This document shows positions 34,263-42,912 of a DNA stretch of 64,000 nucleotides, one piece after another (position 1 is the stretch's first letter; the number at the start of each line of letters is the position of its first letter). A program made the translations under genes and the position numbers. The DNA is taken from contig NZ_CP119795.1 of assembly GCF_029338315.1 (NCBI RefSeq), positions 48,832 to 112,831 of the forward strand, in the 5' to 3' direction. This DNA is from Haloarcula regularis. GTDB taxonomy: Archaea > Halobacteriota > Halobacteria > Halobacteriales > Haloarculaceae. Under the pieces are notes generated by a model, which searched no databases, was not told where the DNA came from, and was given only the letters and a program-made list of their open reading frames with translations.

Positions 34263-35228
34263 ATGCCCTTCCGCGGTCGTCGTGACGGTCGTCCGGTCGT
34301 CCCCGCCATTATCGACGATGGAGAAGCCGTCACCTGTCCGGTATGCGGCGGGACGATGTACCCACGATCGGCGCCGGGCAAGTCTCGACATTTCTACCAC
34401 GTATCAGATGACGCCAGCCAGCGTTGCTCGAATGGTGGCGAGTCGGAGACCCACGAACGCGCAGTCGCCCGTGTTGAGGTCGCTCTGCACCAGCAATTCG
34501 GAGAAAACGCCCGCATTGAGACGGAGGTGGACGTCGACGTGTCCGAGGTGCCGACACCTGTGACCGAACGCCGGGCCGACGCACTCGCGACCTTTGATGA
34601 TTGGAACCCTTATTTCGGGGAAGGTCTCGCCGTTGAGGTACAGCACAGTCACGAGGACAAGGACGTCCATCAGGTGACGCATGACTACTTGGCCGCAGAG
34701 TACTCGGTCGTCTGGATACGCGCGGCAACAGTCCTTCTCGATACGTTCAACTACGACACAATCGGTGCCGAATTTGAGCAAGATGACGGTTCTGGATACG
34801 CCCAACGAACGAGCAAAGCGAGCCGATTTACGAACTGCCAAGTGCTGCTCTACGACGGCGAACACGCGTGGGAGCGTGTGCCGCCCTATGCCCATCCCCG
34901 CGGACAGGATGACCTGATTACGTACGATATCTGTACTGCCCAGGGTTGCGAGCTACGCCGGCTTAACGAACCCGACGGCAGTTACACCTACACCGCGAGC
35001 GACGAGCACGGCCCCGACTTTCCTCTGAAAGCGCTCAAGAACGTGATTGTCCGGGAGTACGACCGAGACCCGTTCTGGAAGTGGGCAGGAAGCCAGTACC
35101 AGTCCGCACAGGTAGAGAAACTGCTTGCGACACGACCTGAGATAGAGCGCTGCCGGGCCGAAGGGGTTTCACGAATGGGGGCGGCGAGAAACGCTCTGGA
35201 CGAACCATTCCGACCAGCCGTTGATTGA
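34263..35228 (+). CDS. CoiA-like nuclease, second copy
   Basis: This 321-residue paralogue of the preceding gene shares VTCPVCGGTMYPRSAPGKSR, HFYHVSDDASQRCSNGGESE, then ERRADALATF and LAVEVQHSHEDKDVHQVTHD. It differs in its C-terminal half, which has one zinc pair at most and ends in a helical region (VEKLLATRPEIERCRAEGVS). The ATG at 34263 is chosen so that both paralogues begin MPF; TTG 34236 and ATG 34248 are alternatives. Retention of two diverged copies suggests different substrates. Its stop overlaps the start of the zinc protein at 35221. Confidence 0.72.
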   Translation: MPFRGRRDGRPVVPAIIDDGEAVTCPVCGGTMYPRSAPGKSRHFYHVSDDASQRCSNGGESETHERAVARVEVALHQQFGENARIETEVDVDVSEVPTPVTERRADALATFDDWNPYFGEGLAVEVQHSHEDKDVHQVTHDYLAAEYSVVWIRAATVLLDTFNYDTIGAEFEQDDGSGYAQRTSKASRFTNCQVLLYDGEHAWERVPPYAHPRGQDDLITYDICTAQGCELRRLNEPDGSYTYTASDEHGPDFPLKALKNVIVREYDRDPFWKWAGSQYQSAQVEKLLATRPEIERCRAEGVSRMGAARNALDEPFRPAVD

Positions 35229-35484
35229 ACTCCGCGAGTGTATGTACTGTCCTGTTCGGTTAGTGACGAACCACCGAGGGCGATCAGGACACAGTTCATT
35301 CTGTCTCTACGGTCGAGAGCCTGATCTCGACTGGGATGACGTGTATTTCCAAGCCAGCCCTCCCGAGTGTGATCACTATCTCTACAATGAGGATGCGATC
35401 GAAGATTACTGCCCCAAGTGCGGGGCGACGATGGAGACTCCCGAGACTACTCTCCGCGACCACACAAGCTGGATTCCGCCGTAA
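35221..35484 (+). CDS. Small zinc-cluster protein
   Basis: This 87-residue protein starts at TTG 35221, which overlaps the upstream stop. The TTG is required because the first cysteine pair (ECMYC) lies upstream of the next ATG. Further Cys/His sites are HSSFC, PECDHYLYN and YCPKCGATME, giving two zinc sites. The CDH...CPKCG part resembles the C-terminal clusters of the first CoiA-like protein, so it may be a detached accessory module of that nuclease pair. It ends before the convergent KTSC gene. Confidence 0.6.
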   Translation: MIELRECMYCPVRLVTNHRGRSGHSSFCLYGREPDLDWDDVYFQASPPECDHYLYNEDAIEDYCPKCGATMETPETTLRDHTSWIPP

Positions 35485-35551
35485 TGGTAACACCAGTCGC
35501 TCATCCCATCAACGGAAGAATCCAGTCAAAGCTCGATTGAGACTCGGCCCA

Positions 35552-35764
35552 CTACCGAATCCGAGAATATCGATAGCCGTCTTTGATTCGGCGATGGTGA
35601 TACTTTCCGTGAGAGGATGCCGCCATCAGTCCTTGATAGATTCTCTTAGGGACGTTGTAGTATTGATAGACTCGGCCACCGTGGAATTCGATCTCGAGGG
35701 TGTTTGAACTCTGGTCGTAGCCGACACTTCTCAGGTTACTCGACGAAACGGGTGTTCGGTTCAT
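35552..35764 (-). CDS. KTSC-domain protein
   Basis: This 70-residue protein opens MNRTPVSSSNLRSVGYD, then LEIEFHGGRVYQYYNVPKRI, YQGLMAASSHGKYHHRRIKD and YRYSRIR. This is essentially a single KTSC domain with the conserved S-S-N/LRSVGYD and HGKY elements. KTSC is a small alpha/beta domain seen alone or fused to lysyl-tRNA synthetase and in phage or defence contexts. The biochemical role is unknown. The ATG overlaps the stop of the JAMM-E1 gene (35761-35764), making it the third gene of the ubiquitin-like operon. Confidence 0.85.
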   Translation of the reverse strand: MNRTPVSSSNLRSVGYDQSSNTLEIEFHGGRVYQYYNVPKRIYQGLMAASSHGKYHHRRIKDGYRYSRIR

Positions 35765-37605
35765 AGCTGTGGGATATAGCGGGCTACCGTACTCTTGATA
35801 CGAGCGAGTAGACTATCCTCTTTGGACGAGTCAGCACCTTCAGGTTCAGCCTTGTCCTCGGCTGGCTCTTTCTCGACGACAGCATCGAGACCCAGTTCTG
35901 CGACACTCCCCGTCTCGACAGTCGACGGCGTTGTCCGATAGAGTCCTGTCTTCGCTATTGGAACGCCACGATCGCCGGCAGCTGTGAACGCCCCATTACA
36001 GAACTGGCAGTCGGGAGCAGCCTCTGCGTCGCTCACAAGGCGGTCTGAAGTTGCGCTGTACGTGCCGGTTCGGAATCCGTGCCGGTCGGCGAGGAGTCCC
36101 GTGAGGAACCGGTGCAGAGCGAACGTCAACCGTTGTACTGGTTCCTGATTGATCGTGATGACCGACGGTTGCTCTCCGGCAACGAGTTCAAGCCCGTACT
36201 CGAGATTGTCTTCGTCTTCGCCTTCGGCATCAATCCGATCTTCGTTAATCGCATCCAAGCAGTCCAGACACGCCCGGTTCGCGCCGGACACCTGAAAGCT
36301 GGTCGCGATGCTTCGGAGTCCAGCGTCGTCGTCAACATCGATATCCGTGCCTGCGTTGAACAGTGGCCGAAGGTACTGCTGGGCAGCCTCCGACACGAAT
36401 CGACGTGACGTGGCGGTATCGGTGCCAGTGACAATCACGTCTGCAGCGACGACCTGTTCTAGAGCTCTCGGAGCCTGTACTTCCTCGTGGATGCCGTGAT
36501 AGTAGATCGACGGATCAATATCGGAGACAACGCGGCCCAAGACCTCCGCCTTGGGTGTTCCACATCCGTCGACGGCCTCGGCCCACGCAGCTGGGACGAC
36601 ACCATCCTCGTCGGGCGTCCGCTTGGGATCACCAGCATCGGCCGGGCGTGCGCCGACGATTCGCGAGCGGTTGGATTCTTCCACGACGTCGGGATCAACG
36701 ACCGTGATTTCGCCAACGCCGAGGTGAGCGAGCGTCTGGACTATTGGGGCACCGAGTCCACCAGCACCGACTACGGCGACGTGAGCGTCCCGTAGCCGAT
36801 TGTTACCGCCGTCTCCGTGGAGCAACGCCTGCCGGTCGCGCATCTCGTCGTCACCGTTTGAAACCGGAGGGAGTCGTGAATCCGTCGTCCGAATCCGCTC
36901 TAGTTCACGGTCGTGAATAACAACGAGTTCATCAATCGGCGACGCGGCGGCCGTAATTGGCTCATGCCTGATCGTCGGGACGTCAGAGAGCCACGCCCGG
37001 CCGGTCAGACCTCCTTGGCCAAAGATGAGGCTTCCGTGCGGACCAGCAGTTCGACCGGTCAGCGACGCCATATGGGCCGGCTCGTTCTCGTCGTCGGTGC
37101 CCGAGTAACACGGCTGGCTCGAGCGGGGATGGCTATGGCACATCAGGAGGGCCATATCGTCGAGATACCGGTGGTCAGTCTCGCTCCCCCGCATCATCGA
37201 CCGGATCGTTGTGTGATCGAATCGGACGATTCCGGTCGACTGGTCGAGATATTCATCCCGATCCAGCAGGTGAACCTCTCGAATGAGATACTCGAAGACC
37301 CGCTGCCCACGATGAGTGTACTCCTGTGTACCGGCAACGAGATAGGCGGCATGTTCTTTCGGACAGTTCTGCTCTGGACGTACGAGGTGCTCGCGTAGCC
37401 GCTGGTAGTCGGAGCCTCGGATCCGAACCCGTATCCGGTCAGCGACCGGCCACTCGTGATCAGGGTCTTCTAGCACAGAGCGAAGCCAGTGAGATACTCG
37501 TGACTTGCTCCCCGTCGCCCGCTCTCGGCTGCCGTCAGTCTCATGTCCCTGCATAGATGTATTATCGGAGGGGTGATCGCCAGCGGGAGGGGTCGCGTCA
37601 GTCAC
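35761..37605 (-). CDS. JAMM peptidase-E1 (ThiF) fusion
   Basis: This 614-residue fusion starts at GTG 37605. An N-terminal JAB/MPN domain carries the full JAMM set: E84 (PKEHAAYLV), H157-x-H159-P and S168-x-x-D171 (CHSHPRSSQPCYSGTD). An E1/ThiF domain follows, with the nucleotide loop HVAVVGAGGLGAP (G280-G285) and DPDVVEESNRSR. Two cysteine pairs (CLDC about 445, CQFC about 540) suggest the structural zinc of E1 proteins. The protein could both process or remove a ubiquitin-like modifier and activate it by adenylation. The ubiquitin-like/E2 gene lies directly upstream, so modifier, activator, carrier and deconjugase are in one operon. Confidence 0.86.
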   Translation of the reverse strand: MTDATPPAGDHPSDNTSMQGHETDGSRERATGSKSRVSHWLRSVLEDPDHEWPVADRIRVRIRGSDYQRLREHLVRPEQNCPKEHAAYLVAGTQEYTHRGQRVFEYLIREVHLLDRDEYLDQSTGIVRFDHTTIRSMMRGSETDHRYLDDMALLMCHSHPRSSQPCYSGTDDENEPAHMASLTGRTAGPHGSLIFGQGGLTGRAWLSDVPTIRHEPITAAASPIDELVVIHDRELERIRTTDSRLPPVSNGDDEMRDRQALLHGDGGNNRLRDAHVAVVGAGGLGAPIVQTLAHLGVGEITVVDPDVVEESNRSRIVGARPADAGDPKRTPDEDGVVPAAWAEAVDGCGTPKAEVLGRVVSDIDPSIYYHGIHEEVQAPRALEQVVAADVIVTGTDTATSRRFVSEAAQQYLRPLFNAGTDIDVDDDAGLRSIATSFQVSGANRACLDCLDAINEDRIDAEGEDEDNLEYGLELVAGEQPSVITINQEPVQRLTFALHRFLTGLLADRHGFRTGTYSATSDRLVSDAEAAPDCQFCNGAFTAAGDRGVPIAKTGLYRTTPSTVETGSVAELGLDAVVEKEPAEDKAEPEGADSSKEDSLLARIKSTVARYIPQL

Positions 37606-38585
37606 CCTGTCGGAGTCGTCCGTTCGCGACGGTCTCCAGATACCACTCGAGATCGGTCTCGTAGGGTTCCCACTCGATACCGTCCAGTTTGTTGATGTGC
37701 CAGGAAAGAGCCAACCAGCCCCGGACTTGGTCGTCGCGAGATTTCCGAAAGCTCGCCGCCTCCTTCAAGCCGGAGATCCTCGTCGACGTAGACCCAGTCC
37801 GGAGCCTTCTGGGGGTAGTTCTCGTGGACGCGGATCATCACGTCTGTCGTGTCCGCACTGTAGGCATCCGACGGGATCTGGTAGTCCCGAACGGTGACGT
37901 GGACGAACTGCGCCTCGGCCTCGGTATCGACATCGACCTCGTGGTTTTCTCGAAGGACTTCGATGTCCGCTGCGAGCACGTCGTCGAGCTGGGTGCTCCC
38001 GTAGGCAGTGTCAACGGGGATCGCGTCGAAGACGTTCTCTTCGGCGAGGTTGATGTCGCTGTCTTTGGGGACTCGATCGTCCTCGTCTGGAGGGTAGAGG
38101 ACGTACTGGTTGGGATCGTACTCGAACGTGCGCAGCAGTTCGATCGGCTCGATGTACTGCTGATCGAGTACTTTCGTTTCCCCACTGACGGTCACCTCGT
38201 AGCCGTCAGTCTCTTCGTCGTCCTCATCACCATCACCTTCATCAACATCCTCGAGCGCCTCGTCAAGACCGTCCTCGACTTCTTCGATGGCCTCTTCGAG
38301 TGCTTCGAGTTCCTCGGCGTAGCTAACATCGAACCCAGCCGCGTCCTGGAGGGTGTCGATGTCGTCTTGTGCTGACTGAATGTAGTCGGCCGCCCGATGG
38401 AGCGCGTCGTAGCGGGATTGATTCTCGTCGGTGTCTTGAGACTCGTCGATAGCGTCCTCTGCGGCTTCGAGTGCGGCACGGAGGTCGTCGGCCGTCCCTT
38501 CGTCGAGAGACTCGAGCTGAGCGTTCAGTCCTCGGTAGCGGTCTTGGGCATGCTGAGTTGCTTCCTCGAGATCAGTTGGTTGCAT
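37598..38585 (-). pseudogene. Ubiquitin-like/E2 (Prok-E2 family E-type) fusion, frameshifted near C-terminus
   Basis: This protein of about 328 residues has a helical coiled-coil N-terminus (1-125), a ubiquitin-like beta-grasp (about 128-195, YEVTVSGETKVLDQQYI ... VLYPPDED) and an E2-like domain (FVHVTVRDYQIPSDAYSADT, DVMIRVHENYPQKAPDWVYV, DEDLRL). In the written frame the end is arginine-rich. Shifting frame at about 37740 gives the expected E2 tail (DDQVRGWLALSWHINKLDGI, DLEWYLETVANGRLRQ) with a stop at 37598-37600 overlapping the E1 start. No cysteine occurs anywhere in it. Prok-E2 domains of this kind accompany multi-ubiquitin and JAB-E1 genes. The frame break may be only an indel. Confidence 0.68.
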
Positions 38586-38703
38586 GCACTTTCGCCTAAC
38601 AGCGTCATCCCCTTAAGCACCACGCGGACTCTACCATCAGTAGCAGCATTGAGCGCACAATCCGCACCAAACGCATAAATCACAGAATCCCCAACAGCGA
38701 GAC
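38586..38703. promoter_or_regulatory. Divergent promoter between E2 operon and DUF6293-type gene
   Basis: This 118-bp gap separates the minus-strand ubiquitin-like operon from the plus-strand regulator gene. It should hold both promoters, with CATAAATCACAG at about 38674-38685 as the likely TATA region of the regulator. The geometry suggests that the regulator may control the operon. Confidence 0.35.
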
Positions 38704-39470
38704 ATGCGCCCCAGTGAACGAGTCCATATCGCGCCACTCGGGTTCGAGCGCGATCGTGTTGTCGAGGCTGCGAAACAATTGAAGCTGATCGATTAATCCT
38801 ACTCGAATGGGGTGAAGGGGAACGACCGCCATTTGTCGAGGAGCTGTATGAGGATATCGAGGCGGCTGGGATTGACCGAGAGATCCGATCCTGCAACATT
38901 TTCGATCTGTATGAGGTTGTCCGGGTAACGGCACGAGAGATCCAACAGCACGCAGATGATGACGTGTTCGTGAACATTGCAACCGGGAGTAAAATATCCG
39001 CAATCGGCGGGATGATCGCGTGTATGGTAACCGACGCTGTGCCGTACTACGTAGAGCCAGAACGATATGGTGAAAAAGACGCTCAACGGGTCAAACCGGT
39101 TTCCCACGGGGTGAAGAACATCAAGGAACTGCCGGCGTACCCAATAGATGCCCCCGAGACACAGCTCATCTACGTGATGGAGTACATTTACCGAAATGGC
39201 CCGGTCACGAAGAAGGAACTAATCGACTTCGGCCAGGGGAACGGTAAATCAATCCCAGCAGGAACGCTCGCGGAAGGGCTGCCATTCATAACGGACCACG
39301 AGGCAGACTCAGACCGAGCTCGCTACCGATTACTCGAAACGCACGTACTAGAACCACTGGCCGAGAAAGGGTTCATTCAAACCAAAGAAGTGGGTCGAAG
39401 AACCGACGTAGATCTTACCGAGGAAGGAGAAAATACACTTTCCGCGTTTAGACACCTCATCGAAACGTGA
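38704..39470 (+). pseudogene. DUF6293/HFX_2341-type CARF-HTH regulator, frameshifted
   Basis: The ATG at 38704 opens MRPSERVHIAPLGFERDRVV, the family's start, but the frame stops after EAAKQLKLID. Adding one A near 38783 restores KADRLILLEWGEGERPPF and runs on through FVNIATGSKISAIGGMIACM and the winged helix (QLIYVMEYIYRNGPVTKKEL, VDLTEEGENTLSAF) to 39470. The protein has a Rossmann-like sensor domain of the CARF kind and a C-terminal wHTH, and is thought to respond to nucleotide signals. The intact downstream frame begins at 38964. It sits head-to-head with the ubiquitin-like operon. Confidence 0.75.
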
Positions 39471-39479
39471 CCGATTCGC

Positions 39480-40715
39480 TCAGCCGTCTACCGAATCGAC
39501 ATCTTCGAGAGCTTCTGTAGCGACATCACCTAACTCGCCAGCTTCGATATGCGAATACCGTTCACGGACCATTTCTTCGGAGTTGTCGAGATATCGAGCC
39601 GCGACGGTATACCCGAACGCGCGGACTAGCACCTCGCCCATCCCACGACGGCCACCGTGTGGAGCAAGGTAATCGTGTTTCGGATGGTCGATGTCGATCT
39701 CTGCAGCCTCCGAAAGCCGTTGGAGAATCGACCGTGCACCGTCCGTCGTGATTGACGGCGGCCGGATATCCTCATCGAGCGCCAGCAGGAGGTCGCGAGC
39801 GTACTCATCACGCCCCTCAGCAATTGCCTCTGGGCGTTCCCCTCGGTCGGCGAGCTCTTCCCGGACGAGCTCCGCGAGCGTCCGTTGGTCGAACGTCGGA
39901 AACACCGGCCACCGCTCCGTCGGTGGGTCCATCAGCTGACGATAGCTTCGCAGCGGAGAGATTACCGGGTCGGGGAGACTCGCGGCGTCCCACTGCTGTT
40001 TCTTCCGGTAGACGTCCATACTCCCGTCGTCGGGGGAGAGGTCCTCCCAGCGAACGCCGCGCCGGCGCGGGTCGTTCGGGTCCCGGAGGAGTTCCCCGAC
40101 GCGGACAGCTGTGTACGCCAAGACGAACACCAGAGCCCGGTCACGAGCCGCCTTCAGCGCCGCGTAGCGTGCACGCTGCTTGTCGAGGGGGTCAGTATCC
40201 TCCGGGAGTGTCGTGTACGCCTCGACGGCGTCGCGTGCCTGTTGGTCGACGTGGCGGGTGAGGGCGTGGCGCTGTCCGGACGTCCAGGCCTGCTGGTCGC
40301 CGGGCTTGCGGCCGTCGTCCTCCGGCAGTGGCGCCATCGCACTCGCTCGCTGCGCGTAATGCGCTTGGAGATATCCCTCGTTGACGCACCAGCCACACCA
40401 CGCAGAGATATAGCGGTAATAGGTTTGTACCGTGTTCTGCTTGAGTCCCCGTTCTCCTCCGAGATGCCGAGCGTACTCCCGGAAGACGCGTTCGTCGAGA
40501 TCGTCGAAGGTGGGCTCCCGGGCGACATCGTCGGGAACGATCCCGGTCCAGTCGTCGGCGCCGCGGTCGCCGGCGGCCCACTCGGCGAACCGCTCGAGTT
40601 CGCGGGCTGCGTTGCGTCGATAGTTCCCGCCGTCGCCACCACGGCCTTTCCCTTTGTCCTGGAGGTAGCGCTCGAAGCTGTCGTCGAGCGGCGTCGAAAG
40701 CGCGCGATCAGGCAT
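39480..40715 (-). CDS. Tyrosine recombinase/integrase
   Basis: This 411-residue protein has a SAM-like N-terminal domain (SFERYLQDKG ... TVQTYYRYISAWCGWCVNEG) and a catalytic domain with R about 204 (LAYTAVRVGELLRD), K in YRKKQQW, HGGRR about 353 and nucleophile Y about 386 (EEMVRERYSHIE). The ATG at 40715 is used because GGAGG precedes it. It could resolve multimers or insert the element, and a palindrome at 40831-40860 lies right behind it. No flanking tRNA gene or duplicated attachment site is visible in the window. Confidence 0.85.
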   Translation of the reverse strand: MPDRALSTPLDDSFERYLQDKGKGRGGDGGNYRRNAARELERFAEWAAGDRGADDWTGIVPDDVAREPTFDDLDERVFREYARHLGGERGLKQNTVQTYYRYISAWCGWCVNEGYLQAHYAQRASAMAPLPEDDGRKPGDQQAWTSGQRHALTRHVDQQARDAVEAYTTLPEDTDPLDKQRARYAALKAARDRALVFVLAYTAVRVGELLRDPNDPRRRGVRWEDLSPDDGSMDVYRKKQQWDAASLPDPVISPLRSYRQLMDPPTERWPVFPTFDQRTLAELVREELADRGERPEAIAEGRDEYARDLLLALDEDIRPPSITTDGARSILQRLSEAAEIDIDHPKHDYLAPHGGRRGMGEVLVRAFGYTVAARYLDNSEEMVRERYSHIEAGELGDVATEALEDVDSVDG

Positions 40716-40830
40716 CCACCGGCCCTCCACCGTCCTGCGGGCCCGGTCTCGGTGCCTCTACCCTGGGAAGCGCCGTCGTGAGGCGGTTGCAGCATCCGTA
40801 CTTCACCGACGGCGGCGGGGTACTTCAAAG

Positions 40831-40860
40831 TGGTCGTGATTACCGGCGTAATCAGGACCA
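40831..40860. repeat. 30-bp palindrome upstream of the integrase
   Basis: TGGTCgTGATTA (40831-40842) and TAATCAgGACCA (40849-40860) are complementary at 11 of 12 positions around CCGGCG. A related site, TGATTA-GCGCA-TAATCAGGACCA, lies at 50834-50856 upstream of the AddB-like gene. It could be a recombination core, an operator or a bidirectional transcript end. Confidence 0.5.
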
Positions 40861-41028
40861 CCGGAGACAGAAGTCTCATAACCATTTTTCCTATGATAGA
40901 AGGGTTCTATCCCCCGAAATTCGGATTTGGTCAACGGTATAAATCATATGCCGCTATACCAAAGCCGCGACCGCCATTCGGACCCGGTTCCGAGAATAAT
41001 CGCGAGACTGGAAGCAGATGGCTTGCTA

Positions 41029-41052
41029 CACAATCTGCATAATGTACAATGC
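41029..41052. repeat. Downstream iteron of the ParA locus
   Basis: ACACAATCTGCATAATGTAC matches elements of the repeat cluster at 42471-42825 (ACAATCTACAT, ATGTACAT). It lies 43 bp beyond the 3' end of the ParA-partner gene. The locus is therefore bracketed by the same sequence family, as expected for centromere sites. Confidence 0.45.
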
Positions 41053-41094
41053 GCCCGAAATCTGAATGATGAGGGAAATCACCCAAATCCAATG

Positions 41095-41580
41095 TTAGTC
41101 GTTCGTAGCTTGCTCGCTCAGCATCTCCACAACTTCCTGAACACGTTCCTCATCGGCTTCGATACCACGCTCCCGGAGGATCTGGAGGGCGACCTCAGCA
41201 CCGTGGTCCGCAATTACCCGGAGACACGCATCTTGAAACTCTCTTCCCTCAAATTCGGGAACATCAAACATAGAGCACGCAGCAGTTACCGATGATCGCA
41301 TCCGGGTGACGCCATCCCACGTGTCCTCCCGGACATAGAAGCCGTGCATATCGGTCTCATCAAAGGAGAAGGCCGGTCCACCGGTGGATTCGTCCACATC
41401 CTCCTCATCCTGCTCAGGAATGGACTCAGTCTCCGACTCTGTGTCCTCAGTAGTTATCTCTTCATCCGGTTGCGGTTCATCCTGGGTGTCAGTACGTTCG
41501 TCGTCATCCGATTCGGTTCCTTCCTCCGTTTGTTTGAGCTGTTCAGCGACGTCCCCGAAACGGTCGTCCTCATTAGGCAT
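41095..41580 (-). CDS. ParA-partner protein (ParB-like adaptor candidate)
   Basis: This 161-residue protein has a very acidic disordered middle (residues 15-68) and a C-terminal helical domain (VREDTWDGVTRMRSSVTAAC, FQDACLRVIADHGAEVALQI, ERVQEVVEMLSEQA). The WDGVTRMRSS segment could be a ribbon-helix-helix or ParA-contact motif. It overlaps the parA stop by 8 bp. Haloarchaeal ParA genes often carry such a short partner in place of classical ParB. Binding to the flanking AATCTACAT/ATGTACAT repeats is inferred from position. Confidence 0.6.
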   Translation of the reverse strand: MPNEDDRFGDVAEQLKQTEEGTESDDDERTDTQDEPQPDEEITTEDTESETESIPEQDEEDVDESTGGPAFSFDETDMHGFYVREDTWDGVTRMRSSVTAACSMFDVPEFEGREFQDACLRVIADHGAEVALQILRERGIEADEERVQEVVEMLSEQATND

Positions 41581-42445
41581 GGCTGTGTTCCTCCACGAGG
41601 TCCGCTAAGTGGTCGAAATTCGGGATCTGGTCGCAATCTTCGTCGAACTGCGAGACCGGCATTCCTTGCTTGAAGGCGCGGGAAATTGCGGTCCGTTCGC
41701 GAATCCCTGGCTTCGGAATACTATCGATGGTGCGTCCCGAATCATCGAGGGCGTCGAAGACCTCCGGGTCCACACGAGCGTACTCGGGGACGAATGAACC
41801 GAACTCCCGGTTGAGATTTTCAACGAGAGTCCGATGCTCGTTGCGTTGTCCCATTGTTTCGCGAATCATATTCGGAGTGACTGCGAGGATATCCAACCCG
41901 ATATTCTGCCGGATTGGGGAGATCTGGCGTTCAATCATCTTATTGAGGCCGTTAATCGAGCCAGCACGCGGGATTAGCGGGATTATGACGCGCTGGACGG
42001 CGATGAGGGCGTTGTCGGAGAGTTTCCCACGGCCGCCTGCGGCATCAATTATCACGTAGTCGTATCCGTTTTGAATGAGCGGATCGACAACGTTCCGCCG
42101 AAGCTTCACGTCTGCGAACCGTTCGTCCTTCAGCCTCGTCTCAACATTCTCGAGCTCGTTACTCGACGGGAGGAGGTGAACGCCGAAGTCCGTCTCGATA
42201 AGCAGGTCTTCGGGGTCCCCACCATCGATAAGGGCGTCACCGAGGTTCGCATCTCGGTCGTACGCATCGTCGTATCCCAACTGGGTCGTCATGTGCCCGT
42301 CCTTATCCAGATCCAATAGTACCGTCTCATGGCCACGAGCAGCGAGTCGATCAGCGATGTTGAGCGCGATCGTGGATTTCCCTACCCCTCCCTTGAGCAA
42401 CGAGACAGCTGCTCCGGGGAGCCCTTCAAACTCGTCAGCACTCAT
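41573..42445 (-). CDS. parA: ParA-type partition ATPase
   Basis: This 290-residue protein has the deviant Walker A SLLKGGVGKSTIALNIADRL (residues 16-35), LLDLDKDGHMTTQLGY (A' region) and DYVIIDAAGGRGKL (Walker B). It belongs to the small ParA/Soj type that forms ATP-dependent gradients on the nucleoid and moves plasmid copies apart. It overlaps its partner gene downstream, and a repeat cluster lies directly upstream (42471-42825), a complete partition-locus arrangement. Confidence 0.9.
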   Translation of the reverse strand: MSADEFEGLPGAAVSLLKGGVGKSTIALNIADRLAARGHETVLLDLDKDGHMTTQLGYDDAYDRDANLGDALIDGGDPEDLLIETDFGVHLLPSSNELENVETRLKDERFADVKLRRNVVDPLIQNGYDYVIIDAAGGRGKLSDNALIAVQRVIIPLIPRAGSINGLNKMIERQISPIRQNIGLDILAVTPNMIRETMGQRNEHRTLVENLNREFGSFVPEYARVDPEVFDALDDSGRTIDSIPKPGIRERTAISRAFKQGMPVSQFDEDCDQIPNFDHLADLVEEHSHA

Positions 42446-42470
42446 AGCTCAGCACCCCGTAAGAAGCGGA

Positions 42471-42825
42471 TTTTGTACATTTTGTAGGTAATGTACATTG
42501 GGTAGATGTTGAAGATTGTGCGAGTTTTGTCGATAATGTACGTTTTGCACTGGTCATACGCGGTCAATGAAGCTCGTCCATCTTAATTCTGTGTCAGACA
42601 GATTGCGTACGCCACCTACACAATCTACATTTTGTACATTACGTAGATTGTTGGCACAATCTCAATTGCCATAATCACCGTCGACCCTACGCAATCTACA
42701 TAATTTAGATTATCAGCATTTCATACGTATTCATCGCAATCTTTGCCACCCACACGAACCAATTGAAGAAGCCCAATTTGCATTATCTACATTATTCACA
42801 TTATGCAGATTGGCTATGAGATCTA
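42471..42825. repeat. Iteron-like repeats, putative centromere (parS) region
   Basis: This A+T-rich stretch without genes has repeated words. TGTACAT occurs at 42474, 42492 and 42633, with a variant ATGTACGT near 42536. AATCTACAT occurs around 42622 and 42692, with related TTATCTACATT and GATCTACATT at 42782-42829. A perfect inverted pair is ACAATCTAC (42620-42628) and GTAGATTGT (42643-42651), enclosing TTTTGTACATTAC. The repeats begin 26 bp upstream of parA and continue to the promoter of the antitoxin gene. They are best explained as binding sites of the partition complex and as parA operators. Confidence 0.6.
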
Positions 42826-42912
42826 CATTCTTCAGTCATTCAATGGGAGAGTCCTGAGTGATAGAACTCAGACAGAGCTGTTCTACCCCGTCTTCTAGTA
42901 AGACTTTTAACT

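Noticed and set aside
39480..40860. A defined attachment site with a tRNA gene
   Set aside because: No tRNA-like sequence or duplicated att core is visible near the integrase or elsewhere in the window.
42471..42825. CRISPR array
   Set aside because: The repeats are short, irregularly spaced and partly inverted, with no uniform spacers and no cas genes nearby. A partition site fits better.
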